Shown here piece after piece: positions 1 to 7,517 of a stretch of 45,733 nt of DNA (its first letter is position 1; every line of letters begins with the position of its first letter). Both the position numbers and the translations under genes were made by a program. This stretch comes from Sphingomonas sp. SCN 67-18. GTDB taxonomy: Bacteria > Pseudomonadota > Alphaproteobacteria > Sphingomonadales > Sphingomonadaceae. The stretch lies in the NCBI RefSeq assembly GCF_001724715.1, contig NZ_MEFG01000028.1:1-45733 (forward strand). The letters run 5' to 3'. The notes under the pieces were generated by a model that worked only from the letters and a program-made list of their open reading frames with translations, made no database searches and was not told where the DNA came from.

Positions 1-1191
1 CTGCTCCGCGCCGGGGGCGAGTGGGCGCAGGTGCAGGCGGTGCTGGACCGCTATGTCGGCGCCGGCACCCTGCCGGGCGTCGCCGCCGCCATCGGCCGGG
101 GCACCGACCCTGCCCTGTTCATGGCCGCCGGCACCATCGCGCGGGACAGCAAGACGGCGGTGGACGCAGACAGCCTGTGGCGCGTCTATTCCATGACCAA
201 GCCGATCACCGGCATGGCGGCGATGATGCTGGTCGAGGACGGCAAGATCGCGCTCGACCAGAATATCGCGGAATTCATCCCCGCCTTCGCCAATCCGCGC
301 GTGCTGGTCGATCCGATGAAGGACCTGACCAGCCGCCCCGCCGCCCGGCCGATCACCGTGCGCAACCTGCTCACCCACACGGCGGGCCTTGGCTACAGCA
401 TCATCACCAAGGGGCCGCTGCTGGCCGAATATATCCGCCTCGGCATCCTGCCCGGCGCGGTCAGCCGCAAGAAACTGCCCGCCGTGCCGGACGCGCCCAC
501 CGCGCCCAGCCTCGAAATCTTCGCGGACCGGCTGGCGACGCTGCCGCTGATCGCCGACCCGGGGGCGGAGTGGAGCTATTCCGTCTCGCTCGACCTGCTT
601 GGCCGGGTGATCGAGCTGGCGTCCGGCATGGCGTTCGACGCCTTCCTGCAGCAGCGCATCTTCGATCCGCTGGGCATGACGAGCACATGGTTTCAGGTGC
701 CGGCCGATCAGGCGCACCGGCTCACCACCAACTATTTCATGCTGCCCATCGGCCCCTATCCGGTCGATCCCGGGCAGGACAGCGTCTATCTGGACAAGCC
801 GCCCTTCCCCTTCGGCGGGGCGGGGCTGGTCTCCTCCGCCCGCGATTATGATCGCTTCCTGGCGATGCTGGCGGGCGAAGGCGCGTTGAACGGGGTGCGG
901 GTGATGAAGACGGAGACGGCCCGCCTCGCCATGTCCAACCTGATGCCGGAGGGCGCGAAGGCCGGCGGGCTGATCGACGGCGCGGGTTTCGGCGCGGGCG
1001 GGCGGGTGACGCTGCGCCCCGGCGACATGGGCCAGGGCACCGGCACCTTCGGCTGGGGCGGCGCGGCGGCGACCATCGCCTGGGTGGACCGCGAGCGCGG
1101 CATCCGCGGCGCGGGCTACGCCCAATATATGCCCGACACCGCCCACCCCTTCACCACCGACATCGCCAAAGCGGTCTATTCAAGCCTGTGA
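1..1191 (+). CDS. Serine hydrolase, beta-lactamase/esterase EstB type (5' truncated)
   Basis: Class C beta-lactamase-related hydrolase (PF00144 type), a family that uses a nucleophilic serine to cleave esters, amides or D-peptides. The SxxK motif reads S-M-T-K, with the serine codon at 190-192 and the lysine at 199-201. The second motif is Y-S-V-S with its tyrosine codon at 577-579. A W-G-G near the end (FGWGGAAA) stands where many members have H-x-G. The frame is open to base 1 with no stop, so the true start probably lies upstream; a GTG at 31 is the first in-window start. The stop overlaps the nudC start (GTGA), so the two are translationally coupled. No signal peptide can be judged. Substrate unknown: esterase, D-aminopeptidase or beta-lactamase-like activities all occur in the family. 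Confidence 0.9.
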   Translation: MLRAGGEWAQVQAVLDRYVGAGTLPGVAAAIGRGTDPALFMAAGTIARDSKTAVDADSLWRVYSMTKPITGMAAMMLVEDGKIALDQNIAEFIPAFANPRVLVDPMKDLTSRPAARPITVRNLLTHTAGLGYSIITKGPLLAEYIRLGILPGAVSRKKLPAVPDAPTAPSLEIFADRLATLPLIADPGAEWSYSVSLDLLGRVIELASGMAFDAFLQQRIFDPLGMTSTWFQVPADQAHRLTTNYFMLPIGPYPVDPGQDSVYLDKPPFPFGGAGLVSSARDYDRFLAMLAGEGALNGVRVMKTETARLAMSNLMPEGAKAGGLIDGAGFGAGGRVTLRPGDMGQGTGTFGWGGAAATIAWVDRERGIRGAGYAQYMPDTAHPFTTDIAKAVYSSL

Positions 1192-2075
1192 CCGACACGC
1201 CCGGCTTCACCGGATCGACGCTCGACCGCGCCGATCATCTCCGTCGCGATCCCGACGCGCTGGTCTCCGCCATGGCGGACCGGGGCGCGCGCCTGCTGGT
1301 GCTGGACGGGATCGACCCCGTCCTGGACGATCAGGGACGGCTGTGCTGGACCAGCCTTGCCGAGGCGCGCGAGGAATCGGACCTGCTGCTGCTGGGGCTT
1401 GAGGACGGCCGCCCCCGCTTCGTCGAACTGCATGCGGACCTGCCGGAAGGGGCCAGGCGCTCCCCCACTATCTTCCGCACGCTGGCGATGATGCCGGCGG
1501 ATCAGGCATCCACCTATGCGGCCGCGCGCAGCCTGCTCGACTGGCACCGGCGCCACCGCTTCTGCGCGCGTTGCGGCAGCGGCGACACCAGCCTGCTGCG
1601 CGCCGGCTGGGCGCGCAAATGCGGCGGCTGCGGCACGGAGCATTGGCCGCGCACCGACCCGGTCGTCATCATGCTGGCGGAACGGGACGGCGATGTGCTG
1701 GTCGGCCGCTCCGCCGGCTACCCGCCCGGCCGCTATTCCGCCCTCGCCGGCTTTGTCGAGCCGGGCGAGTCGATGGAGGAGGCGGTGGCGCGCGAACTTT
1801 ATGAGGAGGCGGGCGTCGCGGTCGGCGCCGTGCGCTATGTGGTCAGCCAGCCCTGGCCCTTCCCCTCGCAGCTGATGATGGCCTGCATCGCCACCGCGCG
1901 CGACGACCGGCTGATCCTCGACCGCGAGGAGCTGGAGGATGCGAAATGGGTGGACCGCGCCGGGGTGGCCGCCGCCATGGCGGGCGCGCCGGACGCGCCC
2001 TTCCTGCCGCCGCCGCCCTATGCCATCGCCTACACGCTGTTCCAGCACTGGCTGGAGGAGCAGGGCGGCGCCTGA
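1188..2075 (+). CDS. nudC: NAD(H) pyrophosphatase / RNA decapping Nudix hydrolase
   Basis: NudC hydrolyses NAD(H) to NMN(H) and AMP and in other bacteria removes NAD caps from RNA. A four-cysteine zinc ribbon is visible: CARC at residues 126-129 and CGGC at 145-148. The Nudix box begins GFVEPGESMEEA at about residue 188 and ends REL-YEEAGV, matching Gx5Ex7REUxEExGU. It is followed by SQPWPFP, the sequence that marks the NudC subfamily. At 295 residues it is slightly longer than E. coli NudC because of a loose N-terminal domain. It starts with GTG inside the stop of the preceding hydrolase gene (GTGA overlap), which implies coupled translation. Its end is convergent with pheA, only 15 bases away. 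Confidence 0.95.
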   Translation: MTDTPGFTGSTLDRADHLRRDPDALVSAMADRGARLLVLDGIDPVLDDQGRLCWTSLAEAREESDLLLLGLEDGRPRFVELHADLPEGARRSPTIFRTLAMMPADQASTYAAARSLLDWHRRHRFCARCGSGDTSLLRAGWARKCGGCGTEHWPRTDPVVIMLAERDGDVLVGRSAGYPPGRYSALAGFVEPGESMEEAVARELYEEAGVAVGAVRYVVSQPWPFPSQLMMACIATARDDRLILDREELEDAKWVDRAGVAAAMAGAPDAPFLPPPPYAIAYTLFQHWLEEQGGA

Positions 2076-2095
2076 TCCGCCCTTCCGCGATCAGG
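2071..2095. terminator. Short palindrome spanning both stop codons of nudC and pheA
   Basis: The arms CCTGATC (2071-2077) and GATCAGG (2089-2095) are perfect inverted repeats around an 11-base loop. The nudC stop (2073-2075) lies in the left arm and the pheA stop (2091-2093) in the right arm. It could act as a weak bidirectional terminator between convergent genes. There is no T-tract on either strand and the stem has only 7 pairs, so this is tentative. Confidence 0.3.
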
Positions 2096-2984
2096 AAAGG
2101 GTACGCGGCCGGGCCTGTTGATAGACGCCCAATATCCGCACCCATTTGGTGTGGAAGCGCAGCTCCTCCAGCGCCCGGTCCACCGCGAGATCGCCCGGCG
2201 CGCCTTCGATATCGGCATAGAATTCGGTGGCGGCGAACGTCCCGCCGCGCTGGTAGCTTTCCAGCTTGGTCATGTTGACGCCGTTGGTGGCAAAGCCGCC
2301 CATCGCCTTGTAGAGCGCGGCGGGGATGTTCTTCACCTCGAACAGGAAGGTCGTCATCACCGGCTTGTCGCGCGCCGGCTCGCGCGCGGCGCGGGCCAAT
2401 ATGGTGAAACGGGTGGTGTTGTGGTCCTCGTCCTCTATGCCCTGCGCCAGCACGTCCAGCCCGTAAAGCTCCGCCGCCAGTTCAGGCGCGATGGCGGCGA
2501 TGGCCGGGTTGCCCTGTTCCACCACGGCCGCCGCCGCGCCCGCCGTGTCGGGATAGGCCACCGGCGTGATGTTGCGGGCGCGCAGCCACATGCGGCACTG
2601 GCCTATCGCCTGCGGGTGGCTCATCGCCTGGGTAACGGTGGCGCCTTCGCGCCCCAGCAGGCAGTGGCGCACGCGCAGGAAATGCTCCGCGACGATCGAC
2701 AGGCCCGACTCGGGCAGCAGGAAATGCATGTCGGCGACCCGGCCGTGCAGCGAATTTTCAATCGGGATGATGGCGTGGCCGCAGCGCCCCTCGCGCACCG
2801 CGTCGATCGCATCCTCGAACGAGAAGCAGGGCAAGGGCAAACCATCCGGAAAATGCTCTATCGCGGCGCGGTGCGAATTGGCGCCGGGCGCGCCCTGAAA
2901 GGCCACCCCGCGCGCGGGATCGGCGGCGACGGCGGCGCTCATCTGTTCGACGAGGCGGCGAGCGGGTGCGGGATAGCTTTCCAT
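2091..2984 (-). CDS. pheA: Prephenate dehydratase
   Basis: Converts prephenate to phenylpyruvate in phenylalanine synthesis. Stand-alone form without a chorismate mutase domain (297 residues). The N-terminal catalytic half opens with VAFQGAPGANSH and contains IPIENSLHGRV and the catalytic TRF motif (T191). The C-terminal ACT domain includes PAALYKAMGGFATNGVNMTK and LESYQ, which corresponds to the ESRP-type phenylalanine-binding region. The start chosen is the ATG at 2982-2984. An in-frame TTG at 3023 would add 13 residues, but it lies within a promoter-like -35 element, so it should not be in the transcript. No strong Shine-Dalgarno site precedes the ATG. The gene is divergent from the cytochrome c gene and convergent with nudC. 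Confidence 0.95.
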   Translation of the reverse strand: MESYPAPARRLVEQMSAAVAADPARGVAFQGAPGANSHRAAIEHFPDGLPLPCFSFEDAIDAVREGRCGHAIIPIENSLHGRVADMHFLLPESGLSIVAEHFLRVRHCLLGREGATVTQAMSHPQAIGQCRMWLRARNITPVAYPDTAGAAAAVVEQGNPAIAAIAPELAAELYGLDVLAQGIEDEDHNTTRFTILARAAREPARDKPVMTTFLFEVKNIPAALYKAMGGFATNGVNMTKLESYQRGGTFAATEFYADIEGAPGDLAVDRALEELRFHTKWVRILGVYQQARPRTLS

Positions 2985-2994
2985 TTCGCCGCCG

Positions 2995-3023
2995 CGATTA
3001 GGATGCAAGACACGACACGGCAA
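2995..3023 (-). promoter_or_regulatory. Candidate sigma70-type promoter of pheA
   Basis: On the minus strand, TTGCCG (3023-3018), a 17-base spacer and TAATCG (3000-2995) form a plausible -35/-10 pair. Transcription would begin near 2988, only a few bases before the pheA ATG, giving a nearly leaderless message. This is pattern recognition only. Confidence 0.35.
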
Positions 3024-3113
3024 GCGCCGCTTGCGATAAGGCCCGCGCTTTCCTAAAGGGAGCGCGATTTAAGACAAAGCGCGCAGCTGAAATACCTGGA
3101 GGTTCCCGAGCGC

Positions 3114-3740
3114 ATGGATAATCGCAACAACACAATCGCCGGCTGGGTGCTGGGGGCTGGCATCGTCGCCCTGGGAGCCACGATCATCACCGGCGAAATG
3201 TTCCGTGCAGAGCGTCCGGAAAAAATGGGATACCCCATCGAGGGCGTCGAAGTGGAAGGCGAAGGCGGTGAAGCCAGCGCGGTTCCCATCGAGACGCTGC
3301 TGGCCAGCGCCGATCCCGCCGCAGGCGAAAAGGTTTTCGCGAAATGCGCGGCCTGCCACAACGCCACCAAGGGCGGCGCGAACGGCATCGGCCCCAATTT
3401 GTGGGGCGCCTTCGGCAAGGCGCATGGCCATGTTCCCGGTTTCGCCTATTCGGATGCGCTGAAGGCCGTTCCCGGCGTATGGGACTGGAAGAGCATGGAC
3501 GCCTGGCTGACCAGCCCGCGCAAATATGCGCCGGGCACCAAGATGACCTTCGCCGGCCTCGGCAAGGGCGAGGACCGCGCCAACCTGATGGCCTATCTGA
3601 ACCAGCAGAGCGACAGCCCGCTGCCGATGCCCGCCGCCGCCGCGCCTGCCGCTGCGGAGGCTGCCCCGGCCGAGGGCGATGCCGGCAACGCGGCGGAAGC
3701 CGCACCGGCGGACGCCAACGCGGCCGCCAGCGGCCACTGA
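3114..3740 (+). CDS. Membrane-anchored class I cytochrome c
   Basis: Electron carrier with one covalently bound haem. An N-terminal uncleaved anchor (about residues 8-28, AGWVLGAGIVALGATIITG) is followed by an acidic linker and a cytochrome c fold. CAACH at 78-82 binds haem; M144 in TKMTFAGL is the likely sixth ligand. The core resembles CycM/c552-type cytochromes that link the bc1 complex to terminal oxidases in alphaproteobacteria. The last 40 or so residues form an Ala/Pro/Glu-rich tail that is not part of the fold. GGAGG at 3098-3102 lies 11 bases before the ATG. It is divergent from pheA and ends at a strong terminator. The exact respiratory partner cannot be told from sequence. Confidence 0.93.
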   Translation: MDNRNNTIAGWVLGAGIVALGATIITGEMFRAERPEKMGYPIEGVEVEGEGGEASAVPIETLLASADPAAGEKVFAKCAACHNATKGGANGIGPNLWGAFGKAHGHVPGFAYSDALKAVPGVWDWKSMDAWLTSPRKYAPGTKMTFAGLGKGEDRANLMAYLNQQSDSPLPMPAAAAPAAAEAAPAEGDAGNAAEAAPADANAAASGH

Positions 3741-3764
3741 CCACCGCCGGAAACGGCGCGATGA

Positions 3765-3811
3765 CATGAAAACGGGCGCCCGGCCTGAAAGCCGGAGCGC
3801 CCGTTTTCATG
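3765..3811. terminator. Bidirectional hairpin between convergent cytochrome c and LOG genes
   Basis: A long inverted repeat: outer arms CATGAAAACGGGCGC (3765-3779) and GCGCCCGTTTTCATG (3797-3811), then inner arms CCGGC and GCCGG with one unpaired A, and a 6-base loop. Because the outer arms carry AAAA and TTTT, the stem is followed by a short T-run on both strands. It fits a terminator serving both convergent genes. Confidence 0.8.
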
Positions 3812-3824
3812 TCCAGCCTCGCTT

Positions 3825-4694
3825 CTAGTCGTGGCGATAGAAGGCCTGTACTGCGTCCCACGCCTCTTCGGCGGTGTCGACGAAGCGGATCAGGCCGATA
3901 TCCTTGTGGCCGATCACCCCTTCGTCGGCCAGCGCCTCCAGGTTCACCACCTTTTCCCAGAATTCGCGCCCGAACATCAGCACCGGGATCGGCCTGATCT
4001 TGCCGGTCTGGATCAGGGTCAGCAGTTCGAACGTCTCGTCGAACGTGCCGAACCCGCCGGGGAACACCGCCACCGCCCGCGCGCGCAGCAGGAAGTGCAT
4101 CTTGCGCAGCGCGAAATAGTGGAACTGGAAGCTGAGCGCGGGCGTGACATATTCATTGGGCGCCTGCTCGTGCGGCAGCACGATGTTGAGGCCGATGGAT
4201 TCCGCGCCGACATCGCACGCGCCCCGGTTGGCCGCCTCCATGATCGAGGGGCCGCCGCCTGAGCAGACGACGAAGTGGCGCTTGCCCTCCATGTCGCGCG
4301 GGAAGGCGCTGGCGATCGCCGCCAGCCTGCGCGCCTCGTCATAATAGCGGGCCTTGGCGGCCAGGCTCTGCGCGATGGCGCGGCCCTTCTCGTCCGTGGC
4401 GGCATCGAGCAGCGCCTGCGCCTTGTCCGGCTCCGGTATGCGGGCCGACCCGTAGAACACCATGGTCGAGCCGATCTTCGCCTCGTCCAGCAGCAATTCC
4501 GGCTTCAGCAGCTCAAGCTGGAACCGCACCGCGCGCAGATCCTCGCGCAGCAGGAATTCGGTGTCCTGAAAGGCCAGCCGATAGGCAGGATGCTCTGTCT
4601 GCGGGGTCTGGACCGAATGTTTGGCGGATTCGGCCTCCTGGCGGGCGTGGGCGAACAGGCGGGCGGGAACTTTTGTGTCTTTTGTCTCTGTCAT
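3825..4694 (-). CDS. LOG-family (TIGR00730-like) Rossmann-fold nucleotide hydrolase
   Basis: Family related to LONELY GUY proteins, which cleave nucleoside 5'-monophosphates to free base and ribose 5-phosphate. The defining motif PGGFGTFDE is at residues 212-220; the first glycine-rich region is YGSARIPEPD and a second reads CSGGGPSIMEAANRGA. At 289 residues it belongs to the larger group, with an N-terminal extension of about 80 residues before the fold. Whether it makes cytokinin-like bases or is a housekeeping nucleotide hydrolase cannot be decided here. It lies in the same direction as, and downstream of, the extensin-like gene, 39 bases away. That gap contains a small AT-rich palindrome, CTAATT-TC-AATTAG. 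Confidence 0.9.
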   Translation of the reverse strand: MTETKDTKVPARLFAHARQEAESAKHSVQTPQTEHPAYRLAFQDTEFLLREDLRAVRFQLELLKPELLLDEAKIGSTMVFYGSARIPEPDKAQALLDAATDEKGRAIAQSLAAKARYYDEARRLAAIASAFPRDMEGKRHFVVCSGGGPSIMEAANRGACDVGAESIGLNIVLPHEQAPNEYVTPALSFQFHYFALRKMHFLLRARAVAVFPGGFGTFDETFELLTLIQTGKIRPIPVLMFGREFWEKVVNLEALADEGVIGHKDIGLIRFVDTAEEAWDAVQAFYRHD

Positions 4695-4733
4695 GGCGGG
4701 CAGACTTAACGCCTAATTTCAATTAGCCAAGCG

Positions 4734-5399
4734 TCAGCGGCAGAAAGGGCCGCGCCCCATGTCCATGTGGAAATGGTCATGGTGGGCCGCGTTGTAATCC
4801 GGACTGAGCACCGTCTGAAACCTGCGACAGGCGGAGCTGTGAATGGTCCGCAGAAAGCGGCGCGTCGCCGGGTCCGGCGAATTCCAGTCCGCCTTGACGC
4901 TGATCCGCCGCCCGTCCGCCAGCACGAAGGCGGCGATATCCACCGCATTGGCCGACGCATGTTCGGACAGCCGGTTGCTCGCCACGCCGTTGACGCCCCG
5001 GCAGCTATAGGTGCCGAAACTTTCCACCCGCACCACCTCGCTGCCCAGCAACTGGCGGGACGCCGGCACCACCCCGTAACGCACCCACCCGGCAAAACGG
5101 CTGGCGAGCGGGCAGGTCATCGCGCCAAGATTGGTCACCGGCGTGCCGATATCCAGCAGCTTCACGGCGCCCCGGGCGGAACAGCCGCCGCCGAAGGAAC
5201 GATCGTCCAGCACCTGGAAGCGCACGCCCGACTGGCCCAGATCGACCAGACACTGGCGAACCTCCGGGCTGTTCAGGCCGGGGCGGCGGACTTCGTCGGA
5301 GACATTGCGCGCGGACCGCGAATCGCCGCCGCCTATGCTGCACCCCGCCAGCATGGCGAGCAGCGGAACGACGGAAAGAACGCGGCGCGAAAAAAACAT
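4734..5399 (-). CDS. Extensin-like C-terminal domain lipoprotein (putative peptidase-fold envelope protein)
   Basis: A 221-residue protein with a lipoprotein signal: MFFSRRVLSVVPLLAMLAGC, with the lipobox cysteine at residue 20. The remainder matches the extensin-like C domain (PF06904 type), which resembles LAS/M15 peptidases: SEHASANAVD supplies the first metal-ligand block and H209-F-H211 (in HHDHFHMD) the second. Six other cysteines after the lipobox could form disulfides. Role unknown; peptidoglycan binding or hydrolysis is a reasonable inference from the fold. The ATG and the next two Phe codons are also the 3' base and T-tract of the intrinsic terminator of the upstream PEP-CTERM gene. 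No Shine-Dalgarno site is visible, yet no other start would keep the signal peptide. Confidence 0.88.
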   Translation of the reverse strand: MFFSRRVLSVVPLLAMLAGCSIGGGDSRSARNVSDEVRRPGLNSPEVRQCLVDLGQSGVRFQVLDDRSFGGGCSARGAVKLLDIGTPVTNLGAMTCPLASRFAGWVRYGVVPASRQLLGSEVVRVESFGTYSCRGVNGVASNRLSEHASANAVDIAAFVLADGRRISVKADWNSPDPATRRFLRTIHSSACRRFQTVLSPDYNAAHHDHFHMDMGRGPFCR

Positions 5400-5431
5400 G
5401 GCGCGGACCGTAGAACATCGGTCCGCGCCAT
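5390..5431 (-). terminator. Intrinsic terminator of the PEP-CTERM gene, overlapping the next start codon
   Basis: On the minus strand a perfect 13-pair stem, ATGGCGCGGACCG (5431-5419) with CGGTCCGCGCCAT (5410-5398), encloses an 8-base loop. It is followed by one G and seven T (5396-5390). This is a textbook intrinsic terminator for the gene ending at 5456. The ATG of the extensin-like gene (5399-5397) uses the last two bases of the stem, and the T-tract encodes its first phenylalanines. Confidence 0.85.
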
Positions 5432-5455
5432 GGAATCACCCAAAGACGGGTTTGT

Positions 5456-6025
5456 TCAGGCAGCCACCACCGCGGTGCGGTCACGCCGGCGCATCGCCGC
5501 GCCGACCAGGCCGAAACCGGCGATCAGCATCGCCCAGGTCGCGGGCTCGGGCACCGCCGGAACCGTCGTGCGCGATCCGAAGAAGGCGATGTGCGACAGG
5601 TCCTGCCACTTGCCCTGCTTGTTGGTCAGCCCCGCCGTGTTCCAGCTTCCGCCGGAAACGCCGCCGACGGCGTAGAGGATGAAAGCCGGTCCCGCCTTCA
5701 CGCCGATATAATCGATCGTGTAGCCTGCGGTTGCCCAGTCACCCGCGATAAGCCCGTTGGTGTAGGTGAGCGTTCCCAGGAAACCGGCGCCATCATCGGA
5801 CTTGAACAGATAGTTCAGGCTGATGTCGGGATCGCGCGCCGCATTATAGGCGTCCTCGGTATCCTGGACGAAATTGGGCGCGATATTGCCCTCGAAATAG
5901 CAGCCCGCCGAATCCGTGACGGACACGCACTTGCTCGAAACCAGCGTGACGCTGGCCGCGCTCACGGGCGCGGAAACCGTCATTGCCGCCGCGGACAGCG
6001 CGGCGAGAGCGAGAAACTTACGCAT
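5456..6025 (-). CDS. PEPxxWA-CTERM sorted surface/exported protein
   Basis: Exported protein of 189 residues with a signal peptide (MRKFLALAALSAAAMTVSAP, likely cut near residue 24). Its C-terminal sorting signal is PEPATWAML from residue 159, then a hydrophobic stretch and the basic RRR cluster. This is the PEPxxWA-CTERM class handled by exosortase in sphingomonads; no exosortase gene is in this window. The middle part is low in charge and rich in Gly, Ala, Thr and aromatic residues, with two cysteines, and resembles no enzyme I know. The ATG at 6025 follows GAGGGG on the minus strand; a TTG six bases upstream is rejected as start. A strong terminator follows at 5431-5390. Confidence 0.92.
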   Translation of the reverse strand: MRKFLALAALSAAAMTVSAPVSAASVTLVSSKCVSVTDSAGCYFEGNIAPNFVQDTEDAYNAARDPDISLNYLFKSDDGAGFLGTLTYTNGLIAGDWATAGYTIDYIGVKAGPAFILYAVGGVSGGSWNTAGLTNKQGKWQDLSHIAFFGSRTTVPAVPEPATWAMLIAGFGLVGAAMRRRDRTAVVAA

Positions 6026-6104
6026 GACCAAACCCCTCGACTGAAAACGAACCAGGGCGACCGAAAACTTTGATTTTTATGATTTCGCATCCTCATAGCA
6101 TCGG

Positions 6105-6133
6105 CTGACACCAAGGTAAATAACGGCTTTACT
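6105..6133 (+). promoter_or_regulatory. Candidate sigma70-type promoter of serC-serA
   Basis: CTGACA (6105-6110), a 17-base spacer and TTTACT (6128-6133) lie in an AT-rich gap. A start near 6140 would place the first hairpin of the serC leader at the 5' end of the message, which supports the reading. Confidence 0.4.
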
Positions 6134-6137
6134 TATT

Positions 6138-6241
6138 GCGTCCTGCTTCGGGACGCGTTGACAGGCCCCGCGACATCGCTATGGCCGGCGGCGGGCCACG
6201 CCGTCCCAACGCGGCGCGTGCTCTCTGTAAGGAGAGACTAA
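6138..6241 (+). promoter_or_regulatory. Structured serC 5' leader (serC RNA motif candidate) able to sequester the ribosome site
   Basis: Several short hairpins line up before serC. GCGTCC (6138-6143) pairs with GGACGC (6151-6156). GGCCCCGC can pair with GCGG-CGGGCC around 6164-6197. CGCCG (6199-6203) pairs with CGGCG (6212-6216). CTCTC (6221-6225) pairs with GAGAG (6232-6236), which includes the Shine-Dalgarno site GGAGAG just five bases before the ATG. A conserved serC leader motif has been described in alphaproteobacteria; I judge this a likely member from position and the last hairpin, but could not compare it to the consensus. No ligand is known to me. Confidence 0.5.
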
Positions 6242-7417
6242 ATGAGTGAACACCCCGCCGCCGGCGCCGTCGCGCCTGCGAATCGTCCCGCCGCAAAGCC
6301 GGCACGCCCCCATTTTTCATCCGGTCCCTGCGCCAAGCCTCCCGGCTGGTCGCTCGACCGCCTTGCCGCCGAATCGCTCGGCCGTTCGCATCGCTCCAAG
6401 CTGGGCAAGGCCCGGCTGAAGCGCGCGATCGACCTGACCCGCGAGATATTGGGCGTGCCCGACACGCACCGGATCGGCATCGTTCCGGGCTCCGATACCG
6501 GCGCGGTCGAAATGGTGATGTGGAGCATGTTGGGTGCCCGCCCCGTCACCCTCGCCGCCTGGGAAAGCTTTGGCGAAGGCTGGGTGACGGATGCGGTGAA
6601 GCAGCTGAAGATCGACCCGGCCGTGGTCAAGGCGCCTTATGGCGCGCTGCCCGATCTGGCGGCGATCGACCAGGATCACGACGTGATCTTCACCTGGAAC
6701 GGCACCACATCGGGCGTCCGCGTGCCGGACGGCGACTGGATTTCCGACGATCGCGGCGGGCTGACCATCGCGGACGCGACCAGCGCGGTCTTCGCCATGG
6801 AGCTGCCGTGGGACAAGCTGGATGTCACCACCTTCTCCTGGCAGAAGGTGATGGGCGGCGAAGGCGCGCACGGCGTCATCATCCTCGGCCCGCGCGCGGT
6901 GGAGCGGCTGGAAAGCTATACCCCCGCCTGGCCGCTGCCCAAGATTTTCCGCATGACCAAGGGCGGCAAGCTGATCGAAGGCATCTTCGTCGGCGAGACG
7001 ATCAACACCCCCTCCATGCTGGCGGTCGAGGATTATATCTTCGCGCTGGAATGGGCGCAGGGGATTGGCGGGCTGCCCGCGCTGCTGGCGCGCAGCAACG
7101 CCAACGCCGCCGCGCTCGACCGGATCGTGCAGCGACTGCCCTGGCTCGGCCATCTCGCCGCCGATCCGGCGACGCGGTCCAACACCAGCGTCTGCCTGAA
7201 GTTCACCGACGATACCCTTCCGGTCGAGGCGCAGGCCGCGCTGGCGAAGAAGATCGCCGCGCTGCTCGAGGCGGAAGACGCCGCCTATGATATCGGCGCC
7301 TATCGCGATGCCCCGCCGGGGCTGCGCATCTGGTGCGGGGCGACGGTGGACACCGCCGATATCGAGGCGCTCGGCCCGTGGCTGGACTGGGCATGGTCCC
7401 AGGCCAGCGCGTCCTGA
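6242..7417 (+). CDS. serC: Phosphoserine aminotransferase
   Basis: PLP enzyme that turns 3-phosphohydroxypyruvate into 3-phosphoserine; it also serves pyridoxal phosphate synthesis in many bacteria. The 391-residue protein is the long alphaproteobacterial/Methanosarcina-type form rather than the 360-residue E. coli type. Landmarks are [12 protein letters not shown] near the N-terminus, [30 protein letters not shown], and the PLP lysine K202 in [20 protein letters not shown] at 6231-6236 precedes the ATG by five bases, inside a possible hairpin. serA follows 100 bases later on the same strand, so the pair very likely forms an operon for the first two serine steps. The N-terminal 24 residues are Ala/Pro-rich and unlikely to be part of the fold. 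Confidence 0.97.
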   Translation: MSEHPAAGAVAPANRPAAKPARPHFSSGPCAKPPGWSLDRLAAESLGRSHRSKLGKARLKRAIDLTREILGVPDTHRIGIVPGSDTGAVEMVMWSMLGARPVTLAAWESFGEGWVTDAVKQLKIDPAVVKAPYGALPDLAAIDQDHDVIFTWNGTTSGVRVPDGDWISDDRGGLTIADATSAVFAMELPWDKLDVTTFSWQKVMGGEGAHGVIILGPRAVERLESYTPAWPLPKIFRMTKGGKLIEGIFVGETINTPSMLAVEDYIFALEWAQGIGGLPALLARSNANAAALDRIVQRLPWLGHLAADPATRSNTSVCLKFTDDTLPVEAQAALAKKIAALLEAEDAAYDIGAYRDAPPGLRIWCGATVDTADIEALGPWLDWAWSQASAS

Positions 7418-7517
7418 CCCTTACTGTCCCCGCCCCGGCGGGGGCGGACCGCCCCATTCAAGCAAGATTTGCCCGGCCGCATCGCCGGCCGGCGCATCCC
7501 AATATCAGGAACATGAC

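Noticed and set aside
7418-7517. GC-rich palindromes between serC and serA as a terminator
   Set aside because: The loops are too short (two bases) and there is no T-tract; serC and serA are normally co-transcribed.
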